This document shows positions 1 through 9,178 of a stretch of DNA of 59,416 nt, piece after piece (position 1 is the stretch's first letter; every line of letters begins with the position of its first letter). The position numbers were made by a program, and so were the translations under genes. The stretch is from positions 1 through 59,416 of the forward strand of contig NZ_VUNG01000023.1 in NCBI RefSeq assembly GCF_009695775.1, in the 5' to 3' direction. The notes under the pieces were generated by a model that was not told the DNA's origin, did not search any database, and saw nothing but the letters and a program-made list of their open reading frames with translations. The stretch is from Hallella mizrahii. GTDB lineage: Bacteria > Bacteroidota > Bacteroidia > Bacteroidales > Bacteroidaceae.

Positions 1-48
1 CGTCTTATATAGGAAGAGCAGCTGTTCAAAATCTGATGTTCTCTCCAT
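1..48 (-). CDS. partial ORF leaving the left edge, start end only
   Basis: An ATG at 46-48 on the minus strand opens 16 codons with no stop before the edge (MERTSDFEQLLFLYKT). A -7 promoter motif lies about 26 bp upstream at 74-81, which supports a real divergent gene. From memory only, the pattern FExLLFLYKT resembles the start of small accessory proteins encoded next to transposases of Bacteroidetes insertion sequences. Sixteen residues are too few to assign a family, and a regulator of the neighbouring locus is equally possible. Confidence 0.35.
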   Translation of the reverse strand, partial: MERTSDFEQLLFLYKT

Positions 49-73
49 AAATTGTATGAATTTAAGTCGAGGA

Positions 74-105
74 CAAAAGTAACAGATTTTAAGGCTTTAA
101 GCAAT
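74..105 (-). promoter_or_regulatory. candidate minus-strand promoter for the left-edge gene
   Basis: The minus strand reads TACTTTTG (complement of 74-81), matching the Bacteroidetes -7 box TAnnTTTG. ATTG lies 20 nt upstream (102-105), a partial match to the -33 TTTG. It would start transcription about 20 nt before the ATG at 48 and is divergent from susC at 150. Confidence 0.45.
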
Positions 106-149
106 ACGTCATTTTTGGACGCTTACATTAATAACTAAAATTTAAAATC

Positions 150-3100
150 ATGAAACACTTCAGAAGAGCGTTGCTCGGTATGACGTTGGCAACAGTCAGT
201 GTGTCGGCTTGGGCACAGGACATCATCGTCAGCGGTACAGTCAAGGATGCTACTGGTGAGCCCATCATCGGTGTGTCCGTCATCCAGAAAGGTACATCCA
301 ACGGTGCCGTCACCGACCTCGACGGCCACTTCTCGTTCAAGGCGCCACAGGGCTCTCCGCTGGTCGTCTCCTATATAGGTTATGCTACGCAGGAACTGAA
401 AGCCGGTAGCAACATGACCATCGAGCTGAAGGAGAACACCAAACAACTCAATGAAGTGGTCGTCACTGGTTATACTGCAGAGAAGAAAGCCGACCTGACA
501 GGTTCTGTGGCAGTGGTGAAAATGAAAGATATTGCCGATGTGCCGACAGGCAACGTGCTGCAAAGTCTCAACGGACGTGTGGCTGGCGTGAACATCACCA
601 CCGACGGTACTCCTGGCGGCAACAACACAAGCACACTCGTGCGTGGAACCACCACCATCAACAACTCATCGCCTCTGTATGTCATCGACGGTGTGATGAC
701 ACGTGATGGTGTCGGTTCCATCCTTTCCAGCAACGATGTGGAAAGTATACAGGTATTGAAGGATGCGTCCTCAGCTGCCATCTACGGTGCGCAGGCTGCC
801 AATGGTGTCATCATCATTACGACCAAGCACGCCAAGAAAGGCGAGACCAAGGTGGATTTCAATGCGTCGCTCACTCTTCAGCGGTTCGTCAACAACTATG
901 ACCTTCTTGATGCCAATCAATGGGGCGAAGTATATTGGCAGGCCTACAAGAACACCTATGGTACGCACCCCAACTCTCTTATCTACGGCAATGGCGACAA
1001 GCCTGTGCTCAATACCTCCACTCCTTATTATACCGGTGCCCAAGGACAGACCTATACAGCCGCCAATACCGACTGGCTTGACCTGATGTACAAGACGGCA
1101 CTGATGCAGGACTATTCTGTGACGTTGAGCCGTGCCACTGACAAAGGAGCCACATCGCTCTCTGTCAACTGGATCAACCAGGACGGTATGCTGAAGAACA
1201 CAGACTATCAGCGACTCAATACCCGACTGACTACAGATTATAAGTTCCTAAACAACAAACTGCGCATCGGTGAGAGCGTTGCCATCAACTATTGGACACA
1301 GCATCAGGCACAGGGCGGAATAGAAGAGCAACTCATCGCACAGCACCCGGCAGAGCCTGTCTACGACTCAATGGGCGGATACGCCGGAGGATATATCGAC
1401 GTGCTCAACGACAAGCCTAACCCCGTGCGTCTGCAGGACAATCAAAAGAACAACAAACACCAGTATTGGCGTATCTTCGGTAATGCCTACTTGGAAATAG
1501 AGCCCATCAAGAACCTGGTGTTCCGAAGCAATGTCGGTGTGAACTACTACAATGAGTTCAGCAAGACATTCGTTCCCTCATGGATTGAGAGTTCACGTAC
1601 TGTGAATACCAACGAGCTGGATACCTATCACTATCACAGCATCAATTGGGTATGGACCAACACCTTGAACTATAACATCGACTTGGGTGAGCATCACATC
1701 GGTGCTCTGCTTGGCTACGAGGCTAAGAAGCTGACATCAGAGGATCTCGGCGGCTACGGTCAGGGACTTGTCTCCGAAACAACGGACTATCGCTACCTCA
1801 ACGCCGTGACCAGTCTGGCAAAAGTTCGTGGCATCGGCAGCAACTACTCCATGGACTCGCAATTCATGAAGCTCAACTACTCCTATGCTTCCAAGTATCT
1901 GTTGGCCTTCACGCTTCGTCGTGATGCCTCCTCGCGCTTTGGCAGCAACCACAACTCGGGAATCTTCCCATCTGTATCTGCAGGTTGGCGTATCTCTTCT
2001 GAGAAGTTCATGGAGAAAACACACTCTTGGCTCGACGATCTGAAGCTGCGTGCCAGCTGGGGTATCAACGGTAATGACGAGATCGACAACGAAGCTACTT
2101 ACACCAAGTACCTCGTTTCCCTCTCCAATGCCAGCTATAACCTCAACGGTGACAACCAGCACCTGTCTTCCGGTGCTTCCAAAACCCACACCGGTAATTC
2201 TGACCTGAAGTGGGAGCAGACACAGCAGATCAACTTCGGTCTCGACGCTACGCTGCTCAACCAACGGCTCACCGCTACATTGGATTACTTCTACAAGAAG
2301 ACAACCAATATGCTTTTTGAACCTCCTTATCCTGGCGTGCTCGGTGAGGGCGGCTACTCTTGGCAGAACTGCATCGACATGGACAACAGTGGCTTTGAGA
2401 TGACGCTTGGCTGGAGAGACCGTCTGCACAACGGCATCAGCTATAACGTAGACTTCAATGGCTCGTTCTATACCAATGAGATAAAGAAGTTGCCCGAGGC
2501 TATCTACTACACCTTCGGTGGTGGTATGCCTGGACAGAGCATCGTAGGCCATCCCTTTGGCTCATGGATGGGCTACAAGACCGATGGCGTCTTCCATACT
2601 CAGGAAGAGGTCGACGAGTACAAGAAGAAATACGACGTACAGATTGGTGCTCCTGGAGTGGGACGTATCAAATATCTCGATATCAACGGTGACGGAAAGA
2701 TCAATACAGCCGACCAGACATGGCTTGGCTGCGACCGTCCAAAGTTCTCTTTCGGTGTGAACCTCGGTGCATCGTGGAAAGGCTTTGACTTGGGCCTCTT
2801 CTTCAATGGCATGGTGCGCAAGGCTTGGAACAACTCGAAATACTATACCGATCTGTTCCAGACATGGAATGGCAACCACTCCACACGTCTGCTCGACGCC
2901 ATGAACGCTTGGACGGAATACCAGAGCACGGGTTATTACAACTGTGACACACCCGCGCTGACAACCCTCGACAGCAACAACGAGGCACGCGGCTCTGATT
3001 TCTACATCGAGAATGGCAACTTCGTCAAACTCAAGACCGCTACACTGGGATACACCGTTCCTAAATCGCTGCTGGACAAAATCAGCCTGCGCTCGCTGCG

Positions 3101-3224
3101 CGTGTACTTTCAAATGCAGAATGTGTTCACCATCACCAACTATACCGGTGCTGACCCGGAGGGACTCGGCTATACTTATCCCCAGCCACGTACATTTACC
3201 TTCGGTCTGACTCTCGGTCTTTAA
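150..3224 (+). CDS. SusC-family TonB-dependent outer-membrane transporter of the fructan locus
   Basis: Outer-membrane barrel that imports oligosaccharides together with a SusD lipoprotein, powered by TonB. The 1024-residue protein starts with a signal peptide (cleavage likely after AWAQ, about residue 23). A carboxypeptidase-regulatory-like beta domain follows (about 27-100), then a TonB-box-like NEVVVTGYTA near 101-110 and a plug containing SPLYVIDGV and VLKDASSAAIYGAQAANG. The rest is a long beta-barrel. Length and order are standard for SusC. The start is the first ATG with a signal peptide. The next gene is susD, 29 bp downstream, then two GH32 enzymes, so fructan (levan or inulin type) is the likely cargo; this rests on context. 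No regulator lies downstream; one may lie left of the window. Confidence 0.95.
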   Translation: MKHFRRALLGMTLATVSVSAWAQDIIVSGTVKDATGEPIIGVSVIQKGTSNGAVTDLDGHFSFKAPQGSPLVVSYIGYATQELKAGSNMTIELKENTKQLNEVVVTGYTAEKKADLTGSVAVVKMKDIADVPTGNVLQSLNGRVAGVNITTDGTPGGNNTSTLVRGTTTINNSSPLYVIDGVMTRDGVGSILSSNDVESIQVLKDASSAAIYGAQAANGVIIITTKHAKKGETKVDFNASLTLQRFVNNYDLLDANQWGEVYWQAYKNTYGTHPNSLIYGNGDKPVLNTSTPYYTGAQGQTYTAANTDWLDLMYKTALMQDYSVTLSRATDKGATSLSVNWINQDGMLKNTDYQRLNTRLTTDYKFLNNKLRIGESVAINYWTQHQAQGGIEEQLIAQHPAEPVYDSMGGYAGGYIDVLNDKPNPVRLQDNQKNNKHQYWRIFGNAYLEIEPIKNLVFRSNVGVNYYNEFSKTFVPSWIESSRTVNTNELDTYHYHSINWVWTNTLNYNIDLGEHHIGALLGYEAKKLTSEDLGGYGQGLVSETTDYRYLNAVTSLAKVRGIGSNYSMDSQFMKLNYSYASKYLLAFTLRRDASSRFGSNHNSGIFPSVSAGWRISSEKFMEKTHSWLDDLKLRASWGINGNDEIDNEATYTKYLVSLSNASYNLNGDNQHLSSGASKTHTGNSDLKWEQTQQINFGLDATLLNQRLTATLDYFYKKTTNMLFEPPYPGVLGEGGYSWQNCIDMDNSGFEMTLGWRDRLHNGISYNVDFNGSFYTNEIKKLPEAIYYTFGGGMPGQSIVGHPFGSWMGYKTDGVFHTQEEVDEYKKKYDVQIGAPGVGRIKYLDINGDGKINTADQTWLGCDRPKFSFGVNLGASWKGFDLGLFFNGMVRKAWNNSKYYTDLFQTWNGNHSTRLLDAMNAWTEYQSTGYYNCDTPALTTLDSNNEARGSDFYIENGNFVKLKTATLGYTVPKSLLDKISLRSLRVYFQMQNVFTITNYTGADPEGLGYTYPQPRTFTFGLTLGL

Positions 3225-3253
3225 GCCATCAATCCTCATAAAACCAAACAGTC

Positions 3254-5026
3254 ATGAAAATCAAGAATATAGTTATACTCTTCGCAGTGGGTCTGTTGGC
3301 CACCAGCTGCAATGAAGACAGTTTCCTCGATAATCAACCTCAAGGAACACTCACAGACAAGGTCATCCAAGAAGGAAAGCAGGTCAGCCTGCTGACCAAT
3401 GCTGCCTACTCAGCACTCATGGGTCCCAACCCACAGGACTGGAGCGTGTGGTGCTATCCCGTTACCAACTGGAGCTACGGCAGTGTGCGTGCAGACGATG
3501 CGTACAAAGGCGGCGGCGGTACGGGCGATCTCTCTGACGTGCACCGCATGGAAATCGAAGACCTCGACGCTACCAACGGCAATGTCGACAGCAAGTGGTA
3601 TCATCTCTATACCAGCGTGCAGCGGTGCAACAGTGCGTTGCGCATGCTCAACAGCATGACGGACGACGAGCTATCCGACCGCCAGGTTCAGATTGCTGAG
3701 ATGAAGGTGCTCAGAGCTCACTTCTACTTCGAGCTTAGCCGTTTGTTCAACCATATCGTATACTTTGACGAGAACTATACAGGCAACATCAACGCACTGT
3801 CCAACACAGAGTATACCCGCGACCAGATTCTCGGTATGATCGCCGACGACTTAGAGGCTGCCGCCAAGGTTCTGCCCGATGCACAGCCTGAGGTAGGACG
3901 CATCAACAAATACATTGCCACAGCTTATGCAGCCAAGGTGAACCTCTACCGTGCCTACAAGCAGGACGAGGAGACACATAAGGTCGTGAGTATCGACAAG
4001 GCTCTTCTGCAAAAGGTAGTCGACGAGTGCGACGTGCTCATCAACAGTGGTAAGTATGCCTTGCTCGACAACTTCCAAGATCTGGATAAGGTGTCGACAG
4101 GCGACAACAGCAAGGAGGCAGTCTTCCAAGTTCAGTACTCTATGGACGATGGCAGTAACTCAGCCGGACGCGTCAACTGGTCCAACCTGCTCAACGCTCC
4201 GCAAGGTCCTTATTCTGGTGACGGATTCTTCCTGCCCAGCCAGGATCTGATCGACGCTTACCAGACCGATGACAATGGCCTGCCTGAGTTCAACACCTAT
4301 TATAAGCAGCACTTTGACGAATGGAATGCCTCAGAAGGAAAAAGCGACTACACGACACACAACGTAGATCCACGTGTGGACTTCGTCGTCGGTCGTCCGG
4401 GTATCACTTGGAAGACCTATAAGAAATCGCCATGCGAGAACACATGGGTAAGAGACCAAGGCACCTATGGACAGCACTGCTCCAAGCGCTTCTTCGTCTC
4501 TCCCGAGAGCGACGAGATGTTTAAGGGATGGCCTTGGGGTGCCAGCGCGCTGAACTGGAACATCATCCGCTATGCCGATATCCTGCTGTGGAAAGCAGAA
4601 GCTCTGATCGAAATGAACCAGAACCTTGACATGGCCCGTCAGCTCATCAACCAGGTGCGCCATCGCGCTGCCAACAAGGACTACTGGGTGAAAGACTTCA
4701 ATGATTCGAAGAAATATGCCGCCAACTACAAGATAGCGGAATATCCTGCCCAGGGTTGGACACAAGACTATGCTCGACAGGCATTGAGATTTGAGACACG
4801 ATTGGAAACCGCAATGGAGGGTGAGCGATTCTTCGACCTTGTCAGATGGGGTATCGCCGCAGAGACGATGAACGCTTATTACAGCCGCGAGAAGTCGCTG
4901 CGCAGCTATTACAACAATGCACAGTTCACTGCAGGTAAGAATGAGTATCTGCCTATCTCCGTGACACAGTACAACCTCTCCAACGGTGCTTACACACAGA
5001 ACCCAGGATATGCAAGCTTCAAATAG
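3254..5026 (+). CDS. SusD-family surface glycan-binding lipoprotein of the fructan locus
   Basis: Partner of the preceding SusC: it caps the barrel on the cell surface and binds the glycan. The 590-residue protein has a type II signal peptide with lipobox LLATSC and Cys19, followed by NEDSFLDNQP, typical of SusD. The C-terminal region has the usual SusD pattern (NIIRYADILLWKAEALIEM, RQLINQVRHRA, RFETRLETAMEGERFFDLVRWG). It lies 29 bp after susC, so the two are co-transcribed. A hairpin follows before the first GH32 gene. Fructan binding is inferred from the neighbours, not from ligand residues. Confidence 0.95.
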   Translation: MKIKNIVILFAVGLLATSCNEDSFLDNQPQGTLTDKVIQEGKQVSLLTNAAYSALMGPNPQDWSVWCYPVTNWSYGSVRADDAYKGGGGTGDLSDVHRMEIEDLDATNGNVDSKWYHLYTSVQRCNSALRMLNSMTDDELSDRQVQIAEMKVLRAHFYFELSRLFNHIVYFDENYTGNINALSNTEYTRDQILGMIADDLEAAAKVLPDAQPEVGRINKYIATAYAAKVNLYRAYKQDEETHKVVSIDKALLQKVVDECDVLINSGKYALLDNFQDLDKVSTGDNSKEAVFQVQYSMDDGSNSAGRVNWSNLLNAPQGPYSGDGFFLPSQDLIDAYQTDDNGLPEFNTYYKQHFDEWNASEGKSDYTTHNVDPRVDFVVGRPGITWKTYKKSPCENTWVRDQGTYGQHCSKRFFVSPESDEMFKGWPWGASALNWNIIRYADILLWKAEALIEMNQNLDMARQLINQVRHRAANKDYWVKDFNDSKKYAANYKIAEYPAQGWTQDYARQALRFETRLETAMEGERFFDLVRWGIAAETMNAYYSREKSLRSYYNNAQFTAGKNEYLPISVTQYNLSNGAYTQNPGYASFK

Positions 5027-5041
5027 GTTTTATCATTGATA

Positions 5042-5080
5042 GAAGGAAGAGCCTAAGACTTAGGCCGAGGGCTCTCCTTC
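5042..5080 (+). terminator. intercistronic hairpin between susD and GH32
   Basis: Arms 5042-5053 (GAAGGAAGAGCC) and 5069-5080 (GGGCTCTCCTTC) pair with one mismatch. The loop contains a smaller palindrome, GCCTAAG-A-CTTAGGC. No T-run follows, so it is more likely an mRNA-stabilising or attenuating hairpin than a full terminator. Confidence 0.5.
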
Positions 5081-5108
5081 TATTTGCTTAGCCCTTTAAA
5101 GCAGATAT

Positions 5109-7115
5109 ATGAGAATCAGGACATATCTTCTTTGTGCAGTACTGTTGTATAGCCTTGCCAACGAAGCTGTCGCGAAAAAATTAAGAACCAATGGGTACTC
5201 AATATTTTGGAGCGATACCATTTCCGGAGGGACGTCTTCGGTATCAGGCTGGTTTGCGCTGGAGTCACTACCGACAGATACTGCTGCCTTCCTTGGCGTG
5301 AAAGATGCAGACGGGAGATATATCAACATCTGCACAGACCATTGGGGGCATCTCTTGCTTGGTTGCAATGGAAGATACGAGAAGCTCAACTCGACAGTAG
5401 AACCTTTTGAGTGGGTACATCTCATTCTTGATATGAAGGACAAGAGGATCTTTAAAAACGGAAGATCACTAAGTCACCGCTCTTGGAGTTCTCTGAATAC
5501 GTCTTCACCCCTCTTGTTATGGGCGGGAAAGGATTTCACGGAGCGCCAGGGATGGGGCTACGACTTGAACATCATTAATGGAGTGATAGATGGCATTCGG
5601 GCAGATACCGTTTCCATTGAGAAGGTAATGTTATTAGCAAACATCGGACAGCGACTGAAACAGCATCCAGATCTTAGCATAGACAACAAAAACTTCAGAT
5701 ATGAATTTTCTCGTCCTAAGTATCATCTCATACCTGCAGCTAACTGGACCAATGAAAGCCACGGACTCATCTATTACAATGGCTTGTACCATATCTTCAA
5801 TCAGAAGAATGCGTCAAATATCCTTTTACGTGAAATCAATTGGGGACATTTCACGTCTCCCGATTTAATTCACTGGACGGAGGAACGACCTGCGCTTCAC
5901 CCAGGCGAACCTTATGACTCTTTAGGAATATGGTCTGGCCATGCTGTGATTAATAAAGAAGGAGTACCGGAAATCATCTATACTGGTGGCGCAAGACATA
6001 CCTCCATCAATATAGCGTTTCCCGTTGATTCTTCTTTGATCAGTTGGCGAAAGTACCCTTGTAATCCTGTGATACCTGACCGGCCTAAACAATTCCTACG
6101 CACTGACATGCGTGATCCATACGTCTTCTCTGACAATGATCAGTATTACATGATAGTAGGTTTTGGAATTGATAAGCCCCAAGGCTCTCATGGTGCATTG
6201 TTACTCTACAAATCTTGTGATTTGAAGAAGTGGAACTACGTTGGCCTGCTGTTTGAAGGCAATCCGAGCAAAGATCACTCTGGAAGATTTTGGGAGATGC
6301 CCGTATTCAAGAAGATGGGAAAGAAATGGATACTCAGTGTAAACAGAGTGCCAGAACCAGGAATACCTGCCAGAACCCAATATTGGATAGGCTCGTTCAA
6401 GAATGAGAGGTTCGTGCCTGATAACCCGATACCTCAAAACTTGGAGGTCATTAACCGACTGCTGTCTCCTTCCGTGTCAGACACGCCTTCCGGCAAGACT
6501 GTGGCCATTGCTATCATCCCGGACGAGATTACCGGACGAGGCAACTATGAGAATGGATGGGCGCACCTCTTCTCCATCCCTCGCCAATGGGTCTTCAATG
6601 GCAAGAAAATCTGCCAGGTTCCTTATGAGGGCTTAGAGAAGTTGAGGACGAGCCACCGGTCTTTTGATGAAACCATTCTTGACCGTCCATTAATATTGTC
6701 TAAGGCAGGATTGCAAAAAGAAATTCTGCTGACATATCGTGGGAAAGGGGACAAGCCCTTTGGGGTGACTCTGTATAAGAATCCCGACGGGTCTGAATAT
6801 ACGAAGTTGTATTTCAATCCCGTATCAGAAGAATTCATTATTGACCAAAGCCACTCATCCAAGCGCAAGGATATTCCAAGCAATATACGCAAAGATCATT
6901 ATCACGTAGACACGAAAAAGCCTGTAAAGCTGCATCTCTTCATTGACGGCTCAGTTGTGGAGGGATTTATCAACGATGAAGATGCCTTCACCACTCGTGT
7001 GTTCCCGTCTTCTGAGGACAGTGCCGAGATAGAAGTCTTTTCAGAAGACAAGTCAATGACAGTGCAGGCTAATATCTATGATATGAAAGCTGCGCCAATA
7101 AGATTAAACTTTTGA
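5109..7115 (+). CDS. GH32-family protein with N-terminal LamG-like domain and altered nucleophile motif
   Basis: Probable fructan-acting secreted protein of 668 residues. After a short hydrophobic leader (about 1-22), residues 28-180 look like a LamG/concanavalin-type beta-sandwich. The five-bladed propeller of GH32 follows, then a C-terminal beta-sandwich from about residue 510. Of the three GH32 motifs, RDP (R335-P337) and the acid/base Glu (E396 in FWEMP) are present. The nucleophile motif W-M-N-D-P-N-G is replaced by WTNESHG at 213-219, placing Glu216 where the catalytic Asp is expected. It could be an enzyme with changed activity, a subgroup that uses Glu, or a binding protein. Its codon choice looks more AT-rich than that of its neighbours. 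It lies between susD and a canonical GH32. Confidence 0.85.
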   Translation: MRIRTYLLCAVLLYSLANEAVAKKLRTNGYSIFWSDTISGGTSSVSGWFALESLPTDTAAFLGVKDADGRYINICTDHWGHLLLGCNGRYEKLNSTVEPFEWVHLILDMKDKRIFKNGRSLSHRSWSSLNTSSPLLLWAGKDFTERQGWGYDLNIINGVIDGIRADTVSIEKVMLLANIGQRLKQHPDLSIDNKNFRYEFSRPKYHLIPAANWTNESHGLIYYNGLYHIFNQKNASNILLREINWGHFTSPDLIHWTEERPALHPGEPYDSLGIWSGHAVINKEGVPEIIYTGGARHTSINIAFPVDSSLISWRKYPCNPVIPDRPKQFLRTDMRDPYVFSDNDQYYMIVGFGIDKPQGSHGALLLYKSCDLKKWNYVGLLFEGNPSKDHSGRFWEMPVFKKMGKKWILSVNRVPEPGIPARTQYWIGSFKNERFVPDNPIPQNLEVINRLLSPSVSDTPSGKTVAIAIIPDEITGRGNYENGWAHLFSIPRQWVFNGKKICQVPYEGLEKLRTSHRSFDETILDRPLILSKAGLQKEILLTYRGKGDKPFGVTLYKNPDGSEYTKLYFNPVSEEFIIDQSHSSKRKDIPSNIRKDHYHVDTKKPVKLHLFIDGSVVEGFINDEDAFTTRVFPSSEDSAEIEVFSEDKSMTVQANIYDMKAAPIRLNF

Positions 7116-7189
7116 TACGGGATGAGGACAACATCCAATAAGAATAATGATTACTGATAAGAAATTGATAAATTAGAAAAGATATTAAC

Positions 7190-8893
7190 ATGAAAGCCAA
7201 AAGAACAATTCTATCTATGATCGTTGCGTTAGTGACCATCACAGGACAAGCTCAAGTGTTTTCTCGCCATATACTCTCCGACAAGCACGCCATGATGAGC
7301 GTGGAGACCCAGAAGCGCTACATTCTGCTGCCTATAGAGGAGAAGGAAAACGAGACCACCATTAAAGTCATCAAGGATGGTCACTCCATGCAAGACATTA
7401 AGGTGCGTCTTGCAACTGGTAAGCCCGATTATTTCGTGCCTCTTGACATCAGCAAGTTCGGCAAAGACGGAAAGGTACTCCTCGACTTTAGCTTTCAAGG
7501 CAACTACCGTACGGTCGGCAACATTGAGGACTACAGTTGCTGGCAGTTGATGAAGGAGAGCGACACCTTCGACACCACCAACCGAGAGGCTTACCGACCC
7601 GTCTATCACCATACTCCCCTGTGGGGATGGATGAACGATCCCAACGGCATGTTTTATAAGGACGGCGTGTGGAACCTCTACTATCAGTTCAACCCCTACG
7701 GTTCTATTTGGGGAAACATGACATGGGGCCACGCCACCAGCCGCGACTTAGTCCATTGGCAATACGAGGGTACACCCATTGAACCCGACGACTTGGGTAC
7801 TATCTTCAGCGGTTCAGCCATCGTAGACAGCAGCAACACGGCAGGATTCGGCAAGAATGCCATTGTGGCTATGTACACATCGGCAGCCGAAAGTCAGACA
7901 CAAAGCCTGGCCTACAGCAACGACGGCGGTAAGACCTTCACCAAATACAGCGGCAACCCGACCCTCACGGCCAAAGAGCCGGACTTCCGCGACCCAAAGA
8001 TGATCTGGAACGAAGCCACGAAAGAGTGGAACCTCGTGATGGCTACGGGACAGAAGATGAACTTCTACTCATCTAAAGATCTGAAGAACTGGAAATACGA
8101 GAGCAGTTTCGGCGAAGGCTACGGTTGCCACAAAGGTGTGTGGGAATGCCCCGACCTGATGCAGATGTCCAACGGCAAATGGGTGCTCATCTGCAACATC
8201 AACCCCGGTGGCCCCTACGGCGGTTCGGCTACTCAGTACTTTGTAGGCCAGTGGGACGGCCATCAGTTTACCTGTGAGAGCAAGCCCGAGGTGACCAAAT
8301 GGATGGACTACGGCAAGGATCACTACGCCACAGTCACGTTCAGCAATGCTCCCGACGGCCGCCATGTGGCTCTGCCTTGGATGAGCAACTGGCAGTATGC
8401 GGCAGTGGTGCCGACGCTGCAATACCGCTCGGGCAATGGCATTCCACGCGATCTCGGCATCTTCACCGACGAAGGTGAGGAATACCTCAGCGTGAAGCCG
8501 TCGCCGGAGATCATGAAGGCCTTCAACAAGAAAGCCTCAAGTTTGGGCGATGCCTGCATGATAGAGGTGAGCGGACTGCGTCGCAATGCCACTATCGAAC
8601 TCTCCAATGGCAAGGGCGAACGTGTGGTCATGCGCTATGATGCCGCAGAGAAGAGTTTCTCCGTCGACCGCATGAAGAGCGGAAAGACCGACTTCAGCGA
8701 AGTCTTCCCCGCAGTGACATCAGCCCCCACCCACGGAAAAGCCAGTCGTGTGCTGATCTTCATCGACAAGTGCAGCGTAGAAGTATTCGACGGCGACGGT
8801 AAGTTCGCCCTCACCAACCTGGTCTTCCCCACCAAGCCCTATGACAAATTGAGCGTGAAAGGCGGAAAGGCAAAGATTTGGAAGTTGAAATAA
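7190..8893 (+). CDS. GH32 exo-levanase/inulinase-like enzyme
   Basis: Secreted fructan or sucrose hydrolase of 567 residues; it releases fructose by a retaining mechanism. A signal peptide (about 1-22, ending GQAQ) is followed by a roughly 100-residue N-terminal beta domain of the sort seen in Bacteroidales GH32 proteins. The propeller then carries all three catalytic motifs: WMNDPNG with nucleophile Asp150, FRDP with Asp268, and WECP with acid/base Glu319. The C-terminal sandwich ends with FIDKCSVEVFDGDG, a common GH32 ending. It is the last gene of the fructan locus, 74 bp after the other GH32. Exo action is likely from overall similarity; linkage preference cannot be read from the sequence. 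Confidence 0.92.
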   Translation: MKAKRTILSMIVALVTITGQAQVFSRHILSDKHAMMSVETQKRYILLPIEEKENETTIKVIKDGHSMQDIKVRLATGKPDYFVPLDISKFGKDGKVLLDFSFQGNYRTVGNIEDYSCWQLMKESDTFDTTNREAYRPVYHHTPLWGWMNDPNGMFYKDGVWNLYYQFNPYGSIWGNMTWGHATSRDLVHWQYEGTPIEPDDLGTIFSGSAIVDSSNTAGFGKNAIVAMYTSAAESQTQSLAYSNDGGKTFTKYSGNPTLTAKEPDFRDPKMIWNEATKEWNLVMATGQKMNFYSSKDLKNWKYESSFGEGYGCHKGVWECPDLMQMSNGKWVLICNINPGGPYGGSATQYFVGQWDGHQFTCESKPEVTKWMDYGKDHYATVTFSNAPDGRHVALPWMSNWQYAAVVPTLQYRSGNGIPRDLGIFTDEGEEYLSVKPSPEIMKAFNKKASSLGDACMIEVSGLRRNATIELSNGKGERVVMRYDAAEKSFSVDRMKSGKTDFSEVFPAVTSAPTHGKASRVLIFIDKCSVEVFDGDGKFALTNLVFPTKPYDKLSVKGGKAKIWKLK

Positions 8894-8961
8894 AGCCACT
8901 ATGAGCAAGGACCTCGTCCTCCTGCTCTTTGGCGACTACACATATCAGAAATTTGAGAATA

Positions 8962-8986
8962 GGGGAGGTGTCTTACAAGCCTCCCC
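8962..8986. terminator. bidirectional terminator-like hairpin after the fructan locus
   Basis: GGGGAGG (8962-8968) pairs with CCTCCCC (8980-8986) across an 11-nt loop. The flanks AATTTGAGAAT and AAATTC add partial pairing. A smaller hairpin (GAGCA-GGAC...GTCC-TGCTC, 8903-8927, followed by TTT) lies just upstream. The site separates the rightward fructan genes from the leftward glycerate kinase gene; no other feature is seen in 8894-9178. Confidence 0.55.
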
Positions 8987-9178
8987 TCCCAAATTCTTGA
9001 ATCAAAGATAATGCTCATTTCTTTTGGTTTAAAAGATTGTTTTTCAGGGAAACGTTCATCGCAGGATAAGAAGTCAATCTTTCCTATCTTATCGCTTTGC
9101 GGCGAATAGAGAATCCTCATTCTACAGGGGAAAAGGAAGAACAAACGACTTCTTGAAGGTTAGGGAAAGCCAGAAGTC

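Noticed and set aside
5742..5768. Altered GH32 nucleophile motif as a sequencing error
   Set aside because: Four of seven motif residues differ from the consensus and the frame is intact for 668 codons, so a single base error cannot explain it.
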